In this document: in pieces, positions 15,301 through 23,518 of the stretch
Layout of the letters: each line of letters opens with the position of its first letter
Numbering within the stretch: position 1 is the first letter of the stretch
From: Neobacillus jeddahensis
Lineage (GTDB): Bacteria; Bacillota; Bacilli; Bacillales; Cytobacillaceae
Direction: 5' to 3'
Length of the DNA: 33,982 nt
Assembly (NCBI RefSeq): GCF_000612625.1
Contig: NZ_CCAS010000067.1
Coordinates: 1 to 33,982, forward strand
Position numbers and translations under genes: made by a program
Notes under the pieces: generated by a model
What the model was told of the DNA's origin: nothing
The model's input: only the letters and a program-made list of their open reading frames with translations
Database searches by the model: none

Positions 15301-17214
15301 ACCAACTAGATTATCGAATTGTGGGTTATCCTTTGGCTTTAATTTCGGAAGTAATTCACTTAATGGTTGTAATGTTTTTTGTTTCGGTTTTAATTCACCT
15401 AATAAAAGGTTTTTTGCCTTATTCGATGCTGGTTTGCGTTTACCCATCTTGTCCCAAACGTCGGCCGCGTCAATCGGTTTCCCTGGTTCAGGAGGCTTGA
15501 AAGCTGAATCATTAAGACCTAAGATGGCTTTCGCCTTATTCGATGCTGGTTGCCGTTTTATCTTTACATTCCGAGCATCTAAAACAGGAGCTTCTTTTGT
15601 GCTTGGATAAGCTAGATCCACGACTTGCTCTAAAGTAACTGGTTCATCGTATTTAGCAAACTGCGTCCATAGATCATCTAATGCTTCTTTGCTTAGTTGG
15701 TTTGAATTGTAATTTTCGTTCACGAATTGGGAGAATTCTTCATATCGACCACGCCAGTAATCAGCAGGAGCGTGCTCCACTTTGTCAAACGGCACCTCTA
15801 CCCCATATTGATTCACAGGAGGTATCGGTTCAGACGTTTGTTTACCATATGAAAAATCAGGTATTGTTCTAGGTGCATCAGGTAGCATATTTGCAAGCAT
15901 AGAGTTTTTCTCTATGGTTGGTTTGGCTGTTGAAAAGTCCGGTAAAGAACGTTTCTCCCCAAGAAGTAAGGACCGGTCAAATAAAGAGGTTTCTCGTAGT
16001 TTTGGTAACTCGTCTAATGATGGACCAATTTTTGGTACAACCGGATCAAATTTTGTTTTTGGTTTTAATTTCGGCAAAAGGCTTGGTTTAGCAATGTCGT
16101 TTCCTTTAGGGATTAAATCTTGCAATACTCCTGGGTTTTGAAAACCCCCTTTTATCGGCAATGCCTGTTCTGATTTAAATAATTTGGTACTATCAAGCAA
16201 AGCTTGTTCAACTTGTTTTGGTTCAAGCAAGAGATTCTTCATTGCCTGATTAGAGGCTAATTGAAGCCCCTTGCTCGCTCCCTTACCTAGTCCGGCCCCC
16301 ATCAAGTTAAGAGGATCCAAAAGCATTTCAGAACCCATTCCAGTTATCACGGTTCCCACTTTAGTTCTTATATTTGAAGGTACAAAAGGAGTAATAAATT
16401 TGGTGACTCCCATATCCATAACAGTTTTACCGATTACATTAGCAATTTTCTCATCTTTTTTGTCGGTTTCTGGGTCAAATCCTAGAGTTCTATTTAATTC
16501 CTCTCCGCTGGTATCTTTATTTCCTAAGAACCCATCTTCTGCACCCTTCCAAAAACTGTTTCCTTCCACCTTCTCTTTTATCCCTGTGCGAACCGCATCT
16601 CCAGGTCTATCAATAATTTCAAGTGCACGAAATAACCCATTAGGCTTTCCATCTCCATCTGTGTCTTTTCCAGTAAAAAAGTTTTTCACGTCCGTAAAAA
16701 ATGGTTCATTTTTTGATTTTTGAGATTCCTTATTGTTTTTTCGAACCTCTGCTTCAGCTCTTTTATTCATGTTCTTTAAAATATCATTCATTAACCAATC
16801 ATTGGTATGAGCACCTTGGCCAAGTCGAATACTTTGTTTTTTGTTAAGTGTCCCATCATCGTTGAGCTTATATTTTTGTTTTGAATCTTCTTTAAAGTCC
16901 TGCTCTCTCCGATATAAATACGCTTGATAGTCACTCATCCCCTGGCTTTTCGCCCAATTTGAAAATTTATCATTATAACTTTTTCCCTTGATATCAAGAT
17001 CTTTAAGTAAATTCTTTTCCCATTTATAATTCTCTTTTTCACTTTGCCCTTGATATCCAGAAAGTGTATATTGGGGACGAGAGGCTGCAGAAGCCTCCCT
17101 AAACCGTACTTTACCTTGTTTTTTTTCTTCCTCTTTTTTCTTTTGGTCTTCGTTATAGTAATCTACCCACGATTTACCTTTTTCCATATACTGTTGATTC
17201 TTTTTCTTAGCCAT
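12307..17214 (-). CDS. Giant phage-type polyvalent/ejection protein, 1,635 aa
   Basis: A multi-part protein. The N-terminus is lysine- and glutamine-rich. About residues 190-330 contain a phage-like segment (EIIDRPGDAVRTGIKEKVEG, then MLLDPLNLMGAGLGKG). About 330-690 is a proline/lysine-rich linker repeating LLPKLKPK and holding two PASNKAK repeats (near 556 and 595). Near 775-795, GTKAGQAVQAFSIFDRLSPE is typical of large phage polyvalent proteins. The C-terminal ~550 residues include a hydrophobic helix (near 1311) and NKVPGLAGASLP...NLFNVFLNPAFVSRYNP near 1495-1545, resembling the LPD38-type domain. Such proteins are packaged in virions or transferred with DNA to protect it or act early in the new host. 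It is the largest gene here, 20 bp downstream of a structural-type protein. Exact enzymatic domains are not recognised. Confidence 0.75.
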   Translation of the reverse strand: MAKKKNQQYMEKGKSWVDYYNEDQKKKEEEKKQGKVRFREASAASRPQYTLSGYQGQSEKENYKWEKNLLKDLDIKGKSYNDKFSNWAKSQGMSDYQAYLYRREQDFKEDSKQKYKLNDDGTLNKKQSIRLGQGAHTNDWLMNDILKNMNKRAEAEVRKNNKESQKSKNEPFFTDVKNFFTGKDTDGDGKPNGLFRALEIIDRPGDAVRTGIKEKVEGNSFWKGAEDGFLGNKDTSGEELNRTLGFDPETDKKDEKIANVIGKTVMDMGVTKFITPFVPSNIRTKVGTVITGMGSEMLLDPLNLMGAGLGKGASKGLQLASNQAMKNLLLEPKQVEQALLDSTKLFKSEQALPIKGGFQNPGVLQDLIPKGNDIAKPSLLPKLKPKTKFDPVVPKIGPSLDELPKLRETSLFDRSLLLGEKRSLPDFSTAKPTIEKNSMLANMLPDAPRTIPDFSYGKQTSEPIPPVNQYGVEVPFDKVEHAPADYWRGRYEEFSQFVNENYNSNQLSKEALDDLWTQFAKYDEPVTLEQVVDLAYPSTKEAPVLDARNVKIKRQPASNKAKAILGLNDSAFKPPEPGKPIDAADVWDKMGKRKPASNKAKNLLLGELKPKQKTLQPLSELLPKLKPKDNPQFDNLVGGLKPNLLEHLNPAGLNNSTKFSQTLDDLLPRLPESPSSNLKERGHINTLRNSENTSMSLKERLQGAYKPTTNEEAVLIANNYLAQGAETATSFVKNAKVLKPEHVATAHRLIQEFQRSGQIDKAVDIAEHIAERGTKAGQAVQAFSIFDRLSPEGILVHANRVADRVNAKLNPLQQKVVITNETATQLTDLATTVQKMTQQKTVANDVINLLDRAKAGEKLSEAETKELRQFVDDAKQWITDITPKRTKSKGPNKIIKPEVKEQVVKFLDKQEEAARKRLAARKGRALSGLPVDDFYDYAVIGASKLAKETINFAEFSEQMIREFGEEIRPHIQQVYDKSSEMVTNEFKRTTNRLSEVEKITNKALKNGKLEEVDAENLRNFAISINNMSGDAKIEASQELQATLQLLERPSLLQKISTTQTIGQLLNPKTLGRNAIGNEMFYRLERINKLVATPIDITRAKLTGGQRTVTFRTHNQGEYWKNWLRGWKAGLKGVNPEGISTQYDLRPNTFNGKWNPMKYFERTLGATLKSFDYAGYKRAVNNTVGELANLRALNEGLTGQARNEAIQRYIREADENILAIADQYGKYVTFQDNNIFSTSLQKVKNFLNGGKDWGAGDIILKYPRTPGSLLMRALEYSPAGFLKTAYAIAKPFFNKQFAWNEVIESFTRATIGTGMTGIAWFMADKGILTGVGSKDFDVQEVEKSSGKAQYSLNLDALARWVFSGFNSDAAETQDGDTFVSYNWAQPIATALSLGGNAQTNVKESGEPNLFNAAYAGIDGAAETMIGTSVLQGLKKAATSYPGQSGMDKAIDIAGDIPASFVPTLFNQVRQATDNTTRNTYDPSKPQMFINRMKNKVPGLAGASLPAAYDSLGNKKEVYQGKSNNLFNVFLNPAFVSRYNPSSEAQMVLDVINDTGDTTAAPRRAQKYMRSGGKTYYLTTEQYSEYQRSLGEEVSLQLQDLDPTQDSETLALQINKVLDRAGKKVRDELKEEFFGNQ

Positions 17215-17233
17215 TTACCCCATCTACCTCCTT

Positions 17234-18103
17234 TTACAAACCTAACATCTTCATTTTTTCCCAAGCTGATAGATTATTGTTTTCAGCGACAGATACTTGT
17301 TGACTAAACAAACGACCCATTGCAGCATTTTTTGCTTTCATCGCTTCCATGTTTTGAACAATTGGATTATTACGGTATTTTTCGATATTAGTCTGTGCTT
17401 GACTTGTTTTAGCCGCTTGAAACGAATTGGTAGCTGTTTTGGCTGAGGATGAAGCCGTCGTTTTTCTCGCACTGCTGCTACTTCCACCACCACCTCCTCC
17501 GCCGCTACTAGCCTTTTTTAACTGTTCTAGTTGTAGTTGATAATTACGCCAATCCAGGTATCGTTGGTAAATCTCTTGTTGGGATTGAGCATATGCATCG
17601 GCTAACTTACTCGAGCGTTCCGCTTCGATGGCATTGATAATCGCTTGTTCACGGGACGGGTCATTTTCATTCGCAATTTGTCGGTCAATATCACGGTAAG
17701 CTGTTTGTTCGTTGTTATTAATATCCCGAAACGCATCTTGACGAGAGGATGCTAAACGGGCTTGTGTGGTTAAATTTTCTCCACTGCCATTAATACCATT
17801 AGCAGCCATAATTTCGCGTAATCTTGATGCCTCTTGCGCTTTAACTACATCAGCTTGGTTGCGTTGTTGCTGATATTGTGGAGCTAATTCTTTTTTTTGC
17901 TGATTGTAGCCTGCGATTGCTTTGGTTCGCGATTGATTCAATTGGTCCGATTGACTTTTTCTTTGGGCGTCATACATTTGGTTATACTTCGACGCTAACG
18001 TGTCATATGGACTCGTTTGATAGGTTTTTTTGCCGTTCGTCAAATTGTAGTATTTTCCTTGAGAATCCGCATACAGGTTATCACCAATTTGATAGTCTGC
18101 CAT
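17234..18103 (-). CDS. Phage structural-type protein, 289 aa
   Basis: Start at MADYQIGDN, eight bases after AAGGAG; an in-frame GTG at 18112 overlaps the ribosome site. Residues 35-200 are glutamine-, asparagine- and alanine-rich helices (YNQMYDAQRKSQSDQLNQ, LAPQYQQQRNQADVVKAQEA) with MAANGINGSGENLTTQARL. This pattern is common in virion-internal proteins of Firmicute phages. A seven-glycine hinge near residue 205 leads to a low-complexity S/T/A region and a short helical tail. It directly precedes the polyvalent-protein gene, so the two probably act together, for example as ejected proteins. Confidence 0.65.
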   Translation of the reverse strand: MADYQIGDNLYADSQGKYYNLTNGKKTYQTSPYDTLASKYNQMYDAQRKSQSDQLNQSRTKAIAGYNQQKKELAPQYQQQRNQADVVKAQEASRLREIMAANGINGSGENLTTQARLASSRQDAFRDINNNEQTAYRDIDRQIANENDPSREQAIINAIEAERSSKLADAYAQSQQEIYQRYLDWRNYQLQLEQLKKASSGGGGGGGSSSSARKTTASSSAKTATNSFQAAKTSQAQTNIEKYRNNPIVQNMEAMKAKNAAMGRLFSQQVSVAENNNLSAWEKMKMLGL

Positions 18104-18122
18104 GTTATCCACTCCTTATAAG

Positions 18123-18281
18123 TTAATTAACAACATCGCTGGGATCTGAATCATTTAAGAAAATATTTACTGCTTCTTCGTCCATAAACTGTTGAAAATC
18201 TTCCAATAACCCTCTTTCGTCAATAAACAATGCATAAATCTTATTCAAGAGATTTACGAACCCCTCTGTTTCTGTATTCAC
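18123..18281 (-). CDS. Small acidic hypothetical protein, 52 aa
   Basis: GTG at 18281 with GGGGAGGTGA six bases upstream. The sequence MNTETEGFVNLLNKIYALF continues DERGLLEDFQQFMDEEAVNIFLNDSDPSDVVN, acidic and helical. It ends 20 bp before the structural-type gene and lies in the same operon. Its size and position resemble small phage head or chaperone proteins, but no family is recognised. Confidence 0.6.
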   Translation of the reverse strand: MNTETEGFVNLLNKIYALFIDERGLLEDFQQFMDEEAVNIFLNDSDPSDVVN

Positions 18282-18327
18282 TTTTCATCACCTCCCCTCA
18301 AGATTGATGACATAACTACAGTTAAGT

Positions 18328-18364
18328 ATTAACGTTAATAACAACATCAATATTAATGTTAATG
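18328..18364. repeat. ATTAACGTTAAT/ATTAATGTTAAT repeats (cluster 2)
   Basis: The palindrome ATTAACGTTAAT lies at 18328-18339 and ATTAATGTTAATG at 18352-18364, 24 bp apart. They lie between two minus-strand genes, and the words match the other dispersed clusters. Confidence 0.55.
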
Positions 18365-18417
18365 TCAGTGTTATAGATAAGGTGGAAAAAGGATATTCTC
18401 ACGTGTTTTTTATCGCG

Positions 18418-19290
18418 TCAAAGAACTATCCTCTTTTTAGGTTTCTCTTTAACTTTTTCACCGGATTCCAATAGGATAATCTTATATCGCCAAGCTTTCA
18501 CTCTTTTATTAAGTTCATCCAGTTCAATTCCCATTGACAATGCAATTTCCTTATTCGTCCTTCCATCTTCTTTCATTTTCAAGTAATCTTCGTAGGTGTA
18601 CCATTTACTTCCGCCATTTTTCCCAGTTCGATATTTTTCTAGTTCTTCAGGTGGTAAATATGAAATTTTCACATCGTCCACAAGGGTAAGTCTTTTTTCG
18701 TTTGTCCTTGGCGAATATGAATTTTTTTTCTTACCTAACTTCAGTTCCTTTATCGGTTCTTCAATTACTACCTCAGTGAAATCCCGGTAATCTTCAAAAA
18801 GTTCCTTCTGTCTCAGACTGTCGATTTTACGATCTGCTTGAGCTATTTCTTCTAAATCTTTCAGTTCATTTAATGAAGTAGGCTGTCGTTGCAACTCAGG
18901 CCTTGCTTCCACAATTTCTGTTAGCAACTCACGTAATTTATTCCGAGCTTTTTCACGTTTTGCATAGCTTTCATAATCCCTTGAATGCAAGTAGCGTTTT
19001 TCATCATCAGTCAGCATTTCCAACGCCTCTTTACAAGCTTCCGCACGCAATTTCCACCACATTTCTTTCTCTTCGTGCTTTTCTCTTAATTCGACTAAAC
19101 AAATAGCGCATTCCACTGGATCTACACTTTCCTTATAAATAACTCCTAAACTGTAATCAAATTGCGTTCTTGTTGGGTGAATCCTATCGTAAGCCTGCTG
19201 CAATTCTAATGAGTTTTTATTCCGCAAATACCGCAAATGCTTTTCGGCCATTACATATTGCGTTAATTCCGATTCACTTATGTAGTACAT
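18418..19290 (-). CDS. ArpU/sigma-like regulatory protein with C-terminal HTH, 290 aa
   Basis: AAAGGGGA precedes the ATG. The N-terminal part (YSLGVIYKESVDPVECAICLVELREKHEEKEMWWKL...CKEALEMLTDDEKRYLHSRDYESY) has the spacing seen in phage ArpU/RinA-type late transcription activators. About residues 145-215 are charged linker. Near 233-268, YEDYLKMKEDGRTNKEIALSMGIELDELNKRVKAW is a clear helix-turn-helix. The gene sits just before the structural-type genes, where a late-gene activator would be expected. The assignment rests on pattern, not alignment. Confidence 0.5.
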   Translation of the reverse strand: MYYISESELTQYVMAEKHLRYLRNKNSLELQQAYDRIHPTRTQFDYSLGVIYKESVDPVECAICLVELREKHEEKEMWWKLRAEACKEALEMLTDDEKRYLHSRDYESYAKREKARNKLRELLTEIVEARPELQRQPTSLNELKDLEEIAQADRKIDSLRQKELFEDYRDFTEVVIEEPIKELKLGKKKNSYSPRTNEKRLTLVDDVKISYLPPEELEKYRTGKNGGSKWYTYEDYLKMKEDGRTNKEIALSMGIELDELNKRVKAWRYKIILLESGEKVKEKPKKRIVL

Positions 19291-19315
19291 GCAGGCATCC
19301 CCTTTCGGTTATCAT

Positions 19316-19675
19316 TCACTCACCCACTATCTGTGTATAAGTTTCAACCATTCTAGATATAATTTGATCTAATAATGGGTAGCAGGATTGTCTTGATAAG
19401 CTAGTTCTTCTGGCAATTTCACTTATGGTAAGTCCATCTAAAAACCAATCAATAGCTTCTATTTCTAGAACAGATAAATCAGTATTCTTCATCAAATTCA
19501 GTACTGTGTCACAGTTTCGAGCGAACGTCTCCATGCTGAACATTTTTCGTTCGTTAATGAAATGGTTGCTATTCTGTCTTATTTGTTCACCAAACAGTTC
19601 TATCTCTTTAATTCGCATAGCATAATTCAAAATTGTATCTTTGAGGTTCTCAAACAGTTCTTCACTTCGCTCCAT
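19316..19675 (-). CDS. Small sigma-region-4-like HTH protein, 119 aa
   Basis: The C-terminal LSVLEIEAIDWFLDGLTISEIARRTSLSRQSCYPLLDQIISRMVETY is an HTH of the sigma-70 region 4/LuxR type. The N-terminal 65 residues are helical (NLKDTILNYAMRIKEIELFGEQIRQNSNHF). It lies 25 bp upstream of the ArpU-like gene on the same strand, so the two may cooperate in switching on the downstream genes. A weakly spaced AAGGGG precedes the ATG. Confidence 0.6.
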   Translation of the reverse strand: MERSEELFENLKDTILNYAMRIKEIELFGEQIRQNSNHFINERKMFSMETFARNCDTVLNLMKNTDLSVLEIEAIDWFLDGLTISEIARRTSLSRQSCYPLLDQIISRMVETYTQIVGE

Positions 19676-19750
19676 ACTAAAACTGATCCCCTTAATTTCA
19701 TTTAAACTAAAACTTCAGTTTCAGGGGCCCAATACCCAGGAGCCCCATAA

Positions 19751-19800
19751 ATTAATATTAATAAAAATATTAATGAGATTATTAACGTTAACATTAATAT
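19751..19800. repeat. ATTAAT/ATTAAC repeats (cluster 3)
   Basis: ATTAATATTAAT (19751-19762, palindromic), ATATTAATG (19767-19775) and ATTAACGTTAACATTAAT (19781-19798). The 17-mer ATTAACGTTAACATTAA is identical in cluster 4 (28987). No gene lies between 19676 and 19861, and a GGGGC...GCCCC hairpin sits at about 19723-19746. Confidence 0.6.
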
Positions 19801-19861
19801 TTACATAATACGTGTTTTGTAATGAATTCTACAAAAGGGTTTTTATTACGCTTTATTACCT

Positions 19862-20230
19862 TTAAAGTTCATTACCAGTTGCATCTTCCTCAACCTCATT
19901 CCCGGTTGAACCTTCTGTTTCTTCATACATTTCATCAAGAATTGATCCAAAGTAAGTCTCAAAATCATCGTTCAAATCTTCGGATGTAATAAAATCTCGA
20001 TAAATTGCAGCAGCCGAACCCACTACATCAAGTTCATTTTCTTTGTGAGCTAATACTTCTTGTAAATTACGGACCTGCTGAGCACTTTCTACAGCTAGTA
20101 CGATGGCTTGTTGGATTAACTCCTTCGATTCCTCAAGTGTTATATCACCTGCAATGAGCTTAATAATCAATTCTTCACTTCTTGACTTAACTTGTTCAAT
20201 GAGTTTAGCTGCTTCTTTTTCCTTATTCAT
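19862..20230 (-). CDS. Acidic helical hypothetical protein, 122 aa
   Basis: AAAAGGAGGAG precedes MNKEKEAAKLIEQVKSRSEE. Residues 1-75 are amphipathic helices, and the C-terminus (SILDEMYEETEGSTGNEVEEDATGNEL) is very acidic with a duplicated T-G-N-E motif. There are no membrane segments. It lies 17 bp after the ERCC4-type nuclease gene as the last gene of the replication cluster. A protein-interaction or nuclease-modulating role is conceivable; family not recognised. Confidence 0.6.
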   Translation of the reverse strand: MNKEKEAAKLIEQVKSRSEELIIKLIAGDITLEESKELIQQAIVLAVESAQQVRNLQEVLAHKENELDVVGSAAAIYRDFITSEDLNDDFETYFGSILDEMYEETEGSTGNEVEEDATGNEL

Positions 20231-20246
20231 TTACTTACTCCTCCTT

Positions 20247-20780
20247 TTAACCTTTCAGTAAACACCGAGCCTGATAATAAAGATGGTGGTAAATATAATT
20301 TCCGCTTGCTATCTTCGGAATAAAAACAGTTGTGAAGTCGTACCTCGCTTCAAATGTTTTAAGGCTTGCTAACAATGCTTTGGGATCATACTGCGACCGA
20401 AACTTCCCTAGAATGATGTTTTCATATCCGTTCGGATCCTCAACAACCATAGTGAAATTCAATTTTTGAGACCTAATCAACTCGTTTTCAAATCTGGTCC
20501 TATCCTTTATGCTGGCCGCAAGCTCGTCCACACTATTTTTTCGCTCAATTGCTACTGGTATGAATAAGTCCCTCGCTATCCCTAATTCAGGATTTCTAGG
20601 TATCATCGCAGCATAATCAGCCGTATCATTCTTTTTAACTTTGTATGATATCTTTTTAGATTCAAAGTATTGGAGAATATGATGGTTTTCTTGCTCCCTA
20701 GTATCAATAAGAACAGTCAGGGTAGACAGCAATTCCTTTAATTCTTTATCTGTATATTGATATAGAGCCAAAGCATTCAA
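20247..20780 (-). CDS. ERCC4-type DNA nuclease, 177 aa
   Basis: Residues 23-29 read VLIDTRE, 51-56 NDTADY and 76-85 VAIERKNSVD. This reproduces the ERCC4/XPF nuclease signature (D-x-R-E, G/A-D-Y and E-R-K-x3-D). The rest (FENELIRSQKLNFTMVVED...HHLYYQARCLLKG) matches the small stand-alone ERCC4 nucleases of phages. They probably cut branched or recombining DNA during replication. The gene overlaps its upstream neighbour by 4 nt inside the phage-like replication cluster. Confidence 0.85.
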   Translation of the reverse strand: MNALALYQYTDKELKELLSTLTVLIDTREQENHHILQYFESKKISYKVKKNDTADYAAMIPRNPELGIARDLFIPVAIERKNSVDELAASIKDRTRFENELIRSQKLNFTMVVEDPNGYENIILGKFRSQYDPKALLASLKTFEARYDFTTVFIPKIASGNYIYHHLYYQARCLLKG

Positions 20781-21049
20781 CTGTCGTTCACCTTCTTATC
20801 CCTTCGTTTTCCATAATTTCGATTATTTATGGTAAACTTATTTCGCGTTTTGCTTTTTGTGGAGCACTCTCTGTCTGCTAACAAGGGGTGCTTCTTTTTA
20901 TAATCATCCAAAAGACATTTAGCTTGGAATATCTCATCACTTGTAGCGCATTTAAAGGCTTTAACAAGTTCGTAATCTGAAACATTCCCACCTCGTTTTC
21001 TTAAAAACTCGTATAGTCGGAAAATGGTCAATGAATCATTGTTTCTCAT
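20777..21049 (-). CDS. Small hypothetical protein with wHTH-like pattern, 90 aa
   Basis: Start at MRNNDSLTIFRLYEFLRKRGG behind TTGGAGACA; a longer in-frame start lies inside dnaB without a ribosome site. Residues 5-55 (LYEFLRKRGGNVSDYELVKAFKCATSDEIFQAKCLLDDYKK) read as a winged-helix-like unit. The C-terminus is basic. It overlaps dnaB by 14 nt and the nuclease gene by 4 nt, so all three are coupled. Probably a DNA-binding accessory of replication; family not recognised. Confidence 0.6.
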   Translation of the reverse strand: MRNNDSLTIFRLYEFLRKRGGNVSDYELVKAFKCATSDEIFQAKCLLDDYKKKHPLLADRECSTKSKTRNKFTINNRNYGKRRDKKVNDS

Positions 21050-22364
21050 ATCTTGTCTCCAAGTTAAGAAAGCGACCATATTCTTTGACGAATGCTAATT
21101 GCACCGTCCCAACCGCTCCATCACGCTGCTTCGAGATAATACATTCAACAATATTTTTGTTCTCACTTTGCTTGTCGTAGTAATCATCTCGATAAAGAAA
21201 AGCTATAACATCAGCATCCTGCTCAATCGATCCTGATTCCCTAATATCACTCATACCAGGCCTTTTATCTTGCCTCTGTTCTACCGCCCGGTTTAGCTGA
21301 CTTAAAGCAACAATTGTCAAATTTAAATCTAAAGCTGTTGTCTTTAATGCCCTGCTTATTTCACTTATTTCTTGAGTTCTATTCCCTCTGTGCTTCTTAT
21401 CCCCGCTTATCAGCTGCAAGTAATCTATAAAACATAAAATTTCACGGTCAGGATGTTCTTTTCTTAGCTTGGTTAGGTCTTTGCGTATTGTGTGAACAGT
21501 CACCCCGCTTTTATCATTAAGCAATATGTCAGTATTGCTAAGTAATCCTGCTTCATTAAACAACCTTGACCAATTTTCAGTAGTTAAGGCAGTTGTACCA
21601 ATCTTAATATTTCTAGAATTAACTTGTGCCTCTGACGACAATATTCTCTGCCCTAGCGATCTATTGATCATTTCTAAGGAATAGAACGGAACTAATGCAC
21701 CATACTGGGCAGCTCTTGTCGTTAAATTCAAAGCAAAAGCTGTCTTACCCATTGAAGGTCTTGCACCAACAATCACTAAATCTCCTGGTTTAAAACCACT
21801 TAACATCCGATCCAATTCTGAGAACCCAGAAGGAATACCAACAACTTCTCCTCTTTCAATCTCCGCATTGTTTAATACATCAATCAATACCTCTTTGATA
21901 TGGGTAAACCCGCTGTCTTTTGGGTTCCCTGTATTAGTTAAAACGGTTATTCCAGATGAAATAAGGTTGTCTATTTCATCTTCATCATCAATTTCATGCA
22001 ATCTATCTTGCAGCCGCTGTAATGTCTTTTGATATTTCCGCTTTTTAGCGTTCTTTTTGACAATACCTTCGTAAAACTTAACATTTTGTATTGTTGGAAC
22101 GGATCCAGCCAAATCACTCAAGTAAGAGACCCCTCCTACTTTTTCAATGAGCTTATGTTCTGCTAACCAAGTCGTTAAGGTTACCAGGTCAACAGGTTGA
22201 TTCGCTGTAATTAAAGATTGCATAGCTTTTACAATGTAACGATGCTGCTCTTCGTAAAAGTCCGAATGGTTCAAGTCGATTTGTTCAAGCACTTCAACTG
22301 GCTCGAGGAGAACTGCACCTAGAACACTTCTTTCGGCATCTAAGTTATAAAATGATTCAATCAT
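21036..22364 (-). CDS. dnaB: Replicative DNA helicase, DnaB family, 442 aa
   Basis: Full-length DnaB. The N-terminal interaction domain (AERSVLGAVLLEPVEV, residues 10-25) and linker are present. The RecA-like domain has Walker A GARPSMGKT (200-208), Walker B CFIDYLQLIS (311-320) and SDIRESGSIEQDADVIAFLYRDDYY near the C-terminus. The enzyme is a hexameric 5'-3' helicase that unwinds DNA at the fork. It overlaps the G39P-like loader gene by 8 nt, as in SPP1-type phage replication modules. The host has its own helicase, so this one serves the element. Confidence 0.95.
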   Translation of the reverse strand: MIESFYNLDAERSVLGAVLLEPVEVLEQIDLNHSDFYEEQHRYIVKAMQSLITANQPVDLVTLTTWLAEHKLIEKVGGVSYLSDLAGSVPTIQNVKFYEGIVKKNAKKRKYQKTLQRLQDRLHEIDDEDEIDNLISSGITVLTNTGNPKDSGFTHIKEVLIDVLNNAEIERGEVVGIPSGFSELDRMLSGFKPGDLVIVGARPSMGKTAFALNLTTRAAQYGALVPFYSLEMINRSLGQRILSSEAQVNSRNIKIGTTALTTENWSRLFNEAGLLSNTDILLNDKSGVTVHTIRKDLTKLRKEHPDREILCFIDYLQLISGDKKHRGNRTQEISEISRALKTTALDLNLTIVALSQLNRAVEQRQDKRPGMSDIRESGSIEQDADVIAFLYRDDYYDKQSENKNIVECIISKQRDGAVGTVQLAFVKEYGRFLNLETRYEKQ

Positions 22365-22719
22365 TCTTCTCCCCCCCGTCGTCGCTGAATTGCCGCTTAA
22401 ACATTACCTTTATTTCATCATGGGATAACCTGTGTTCTTCAGGGACTTGATAACCTTCCATAATCTTTTTGGTTTCCTCAATTCCCGGTATGTTGTATTT
22501 CTCATTGACCATCAAACCAGCCACTAGGTCTTTTATTTTCGGTGGAAAATCATTGGTTTGAGCATAATCTACGAGGTTATCCAACACTTTTTCGTATTCA
22601 AAATCCTTTAAGCTCCTAAACCAAAAATCTAAAACGGTTTCTGGCTTGTTATCTCTTAGAAAATTGGGATATGCAACGTTAAGATAATTGAGTAATTGCC
22701 CAACATCTTTTTTATCCAT
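22357..22719 (-). CDS. G39P-like helicase loader/inhibitor, 120 aa
   Basis: VGQLLNYLNVAYPNFLRDNKPETVLDFWFRSLKDFEYEKVLDNLVDYAQTNDFPPKIKDLV is the N-terminal helical domain of the SPP1 G39P family, whose members are about 120-130 aa. A flexible acidic tail (HDEIKVMFKRQFSDDGGEKND) follows, where G39P contacts the helicase. It binds the helicase and delivers it to the origin-binding protein. Immediately upstream of dnaB, it completes a phage initiator-loader-helicase set. Confidence 0.8.
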   Translation of the reverse strand: MDKKDVGQLLNYLNVAYPNFLRDNKPETVLDFWFRSLKDFEYEKVLDNLVDYAQTNDFPPKIKDLVAGLMVNEKYNIPGIEETKKIMEGYQVPEEHRLSHDEIKVMFKRQFSDDGGEKND

Positions 22720-22723
22720 AGCT

Positions 22724-23500
22724 TTAATCCTCCGCTAACGCCATAAAATCAATTTTTTCACTATTGTTCTTAGAACCTACGTTCAATTTTTTAGCAGCTT
22801 CATCGGCTGGGGTATTTCGAATAATTCCCATCGTGTAATTTTCTTTTTTTGAATGATAAATAGGATTTTCTGTATGTGTTTTTAAACCATATTCCACACA
22901 TATTTGAGGATGCTTGTCCCACTCTTGATACATTTTAAGAATTACAGTGTCAGAGATTTTAGCGCTTACTCTTGTGTGCCTAATCATATCTAGGTAATCA
23001 TCAATAATTTTCAATTGATTCTTAGAGTACCTAAGACGGAAATTTTCAATTTCCAAAGGTATATTGTTTTTATTTTCATTCTTAAATAATTCTTTATCAT
23101 TTTTGTTTGTGTGTTTTTCTGTCTGTTTCGTGTCGTTTTCGCGTCTGTTCTCTGACGTTTTTTTGTCTTCATTACTTTGATAAAAGTCATAATTGTCAAT
23201 GGTTATAACTGTTTTTTTGCTGTCGCTTCCTAGTTGTATCATTCCATCTTTTTGTAACAGGTTAAGGAACTGTGTTACTTTTGTGTTTGACCACCCCCAT
23301 TTATCACACAATTTCCTTATAGAAGTGATTCTCTGGCCCCTTTTAACTTCAATCATTTCATTGCCAAGAACCGTTTTTTTGTCCTCATGATTAACCATCA
23401 TTAATAAATCAAGCCAAGCTTCATATTTTGAGAATTTCCGTTTCTCTTGATAAAGCCAATGGTCTTGAATTTTTCTATGCAGTCTAATCCATCCTTGCAT
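22724..23500 (-). CDS. Phage replication initiation protein (DnaD/phage replisome organiser-like), 258 aa
   Basis: MQGWIRLHRKIQDHWLYQEKRKFSKYEAWLDLLMMVNHEDKKTVLG is the standard start of phage replisome-organiser N-terminal winged-helix domains, followed by SIRKLCDKWGWSNTKVTQFLNLLQKDGMIQL. The low-complexity K/N/E linker (residues 115-155) and a C-terminal segment follow. The start is the ATG at 23500; a GTG six bases upstream overlaps GGTGAGGTGA. It probably binds the phage-type origin and recruits the loader and helicase encoded next to it. Confidence 0.85.
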   Translation of the reverse strand: MQGWIRLHRKIQDHWLYQEKRKFSKYEAWLDLLMMVNHEDKKTVLGNEMIEVKRGQRITSIRKLCDKWGWSNTKVTQFLNLLQKDGMIQLGSDSKKTVITIDNYDFYQSNEDKKTSENRRENDTKQTEKHTNKNDKELFKNENKNNIPLEIENFRLRYSKNQLKIIDDYLDMIRHTRVSAKISDTVILKMYQEWDKHPQICVEYGLKTHTENPIYHSKKENYTMGIIRNTPADEAAKKLNVGSKNNSEKIDFMALAED

Positions 23501-23518
23501 CTTCACCTCACCATCTTT

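Noticed and set aside
14528..16723. Several plus-strand frames opposite the 1,635-aa gene
   Set aside because: They are antisense shadows: no ribosome sites, no recognisable domains, and low-complexity products mirroring codon use on the other strand.
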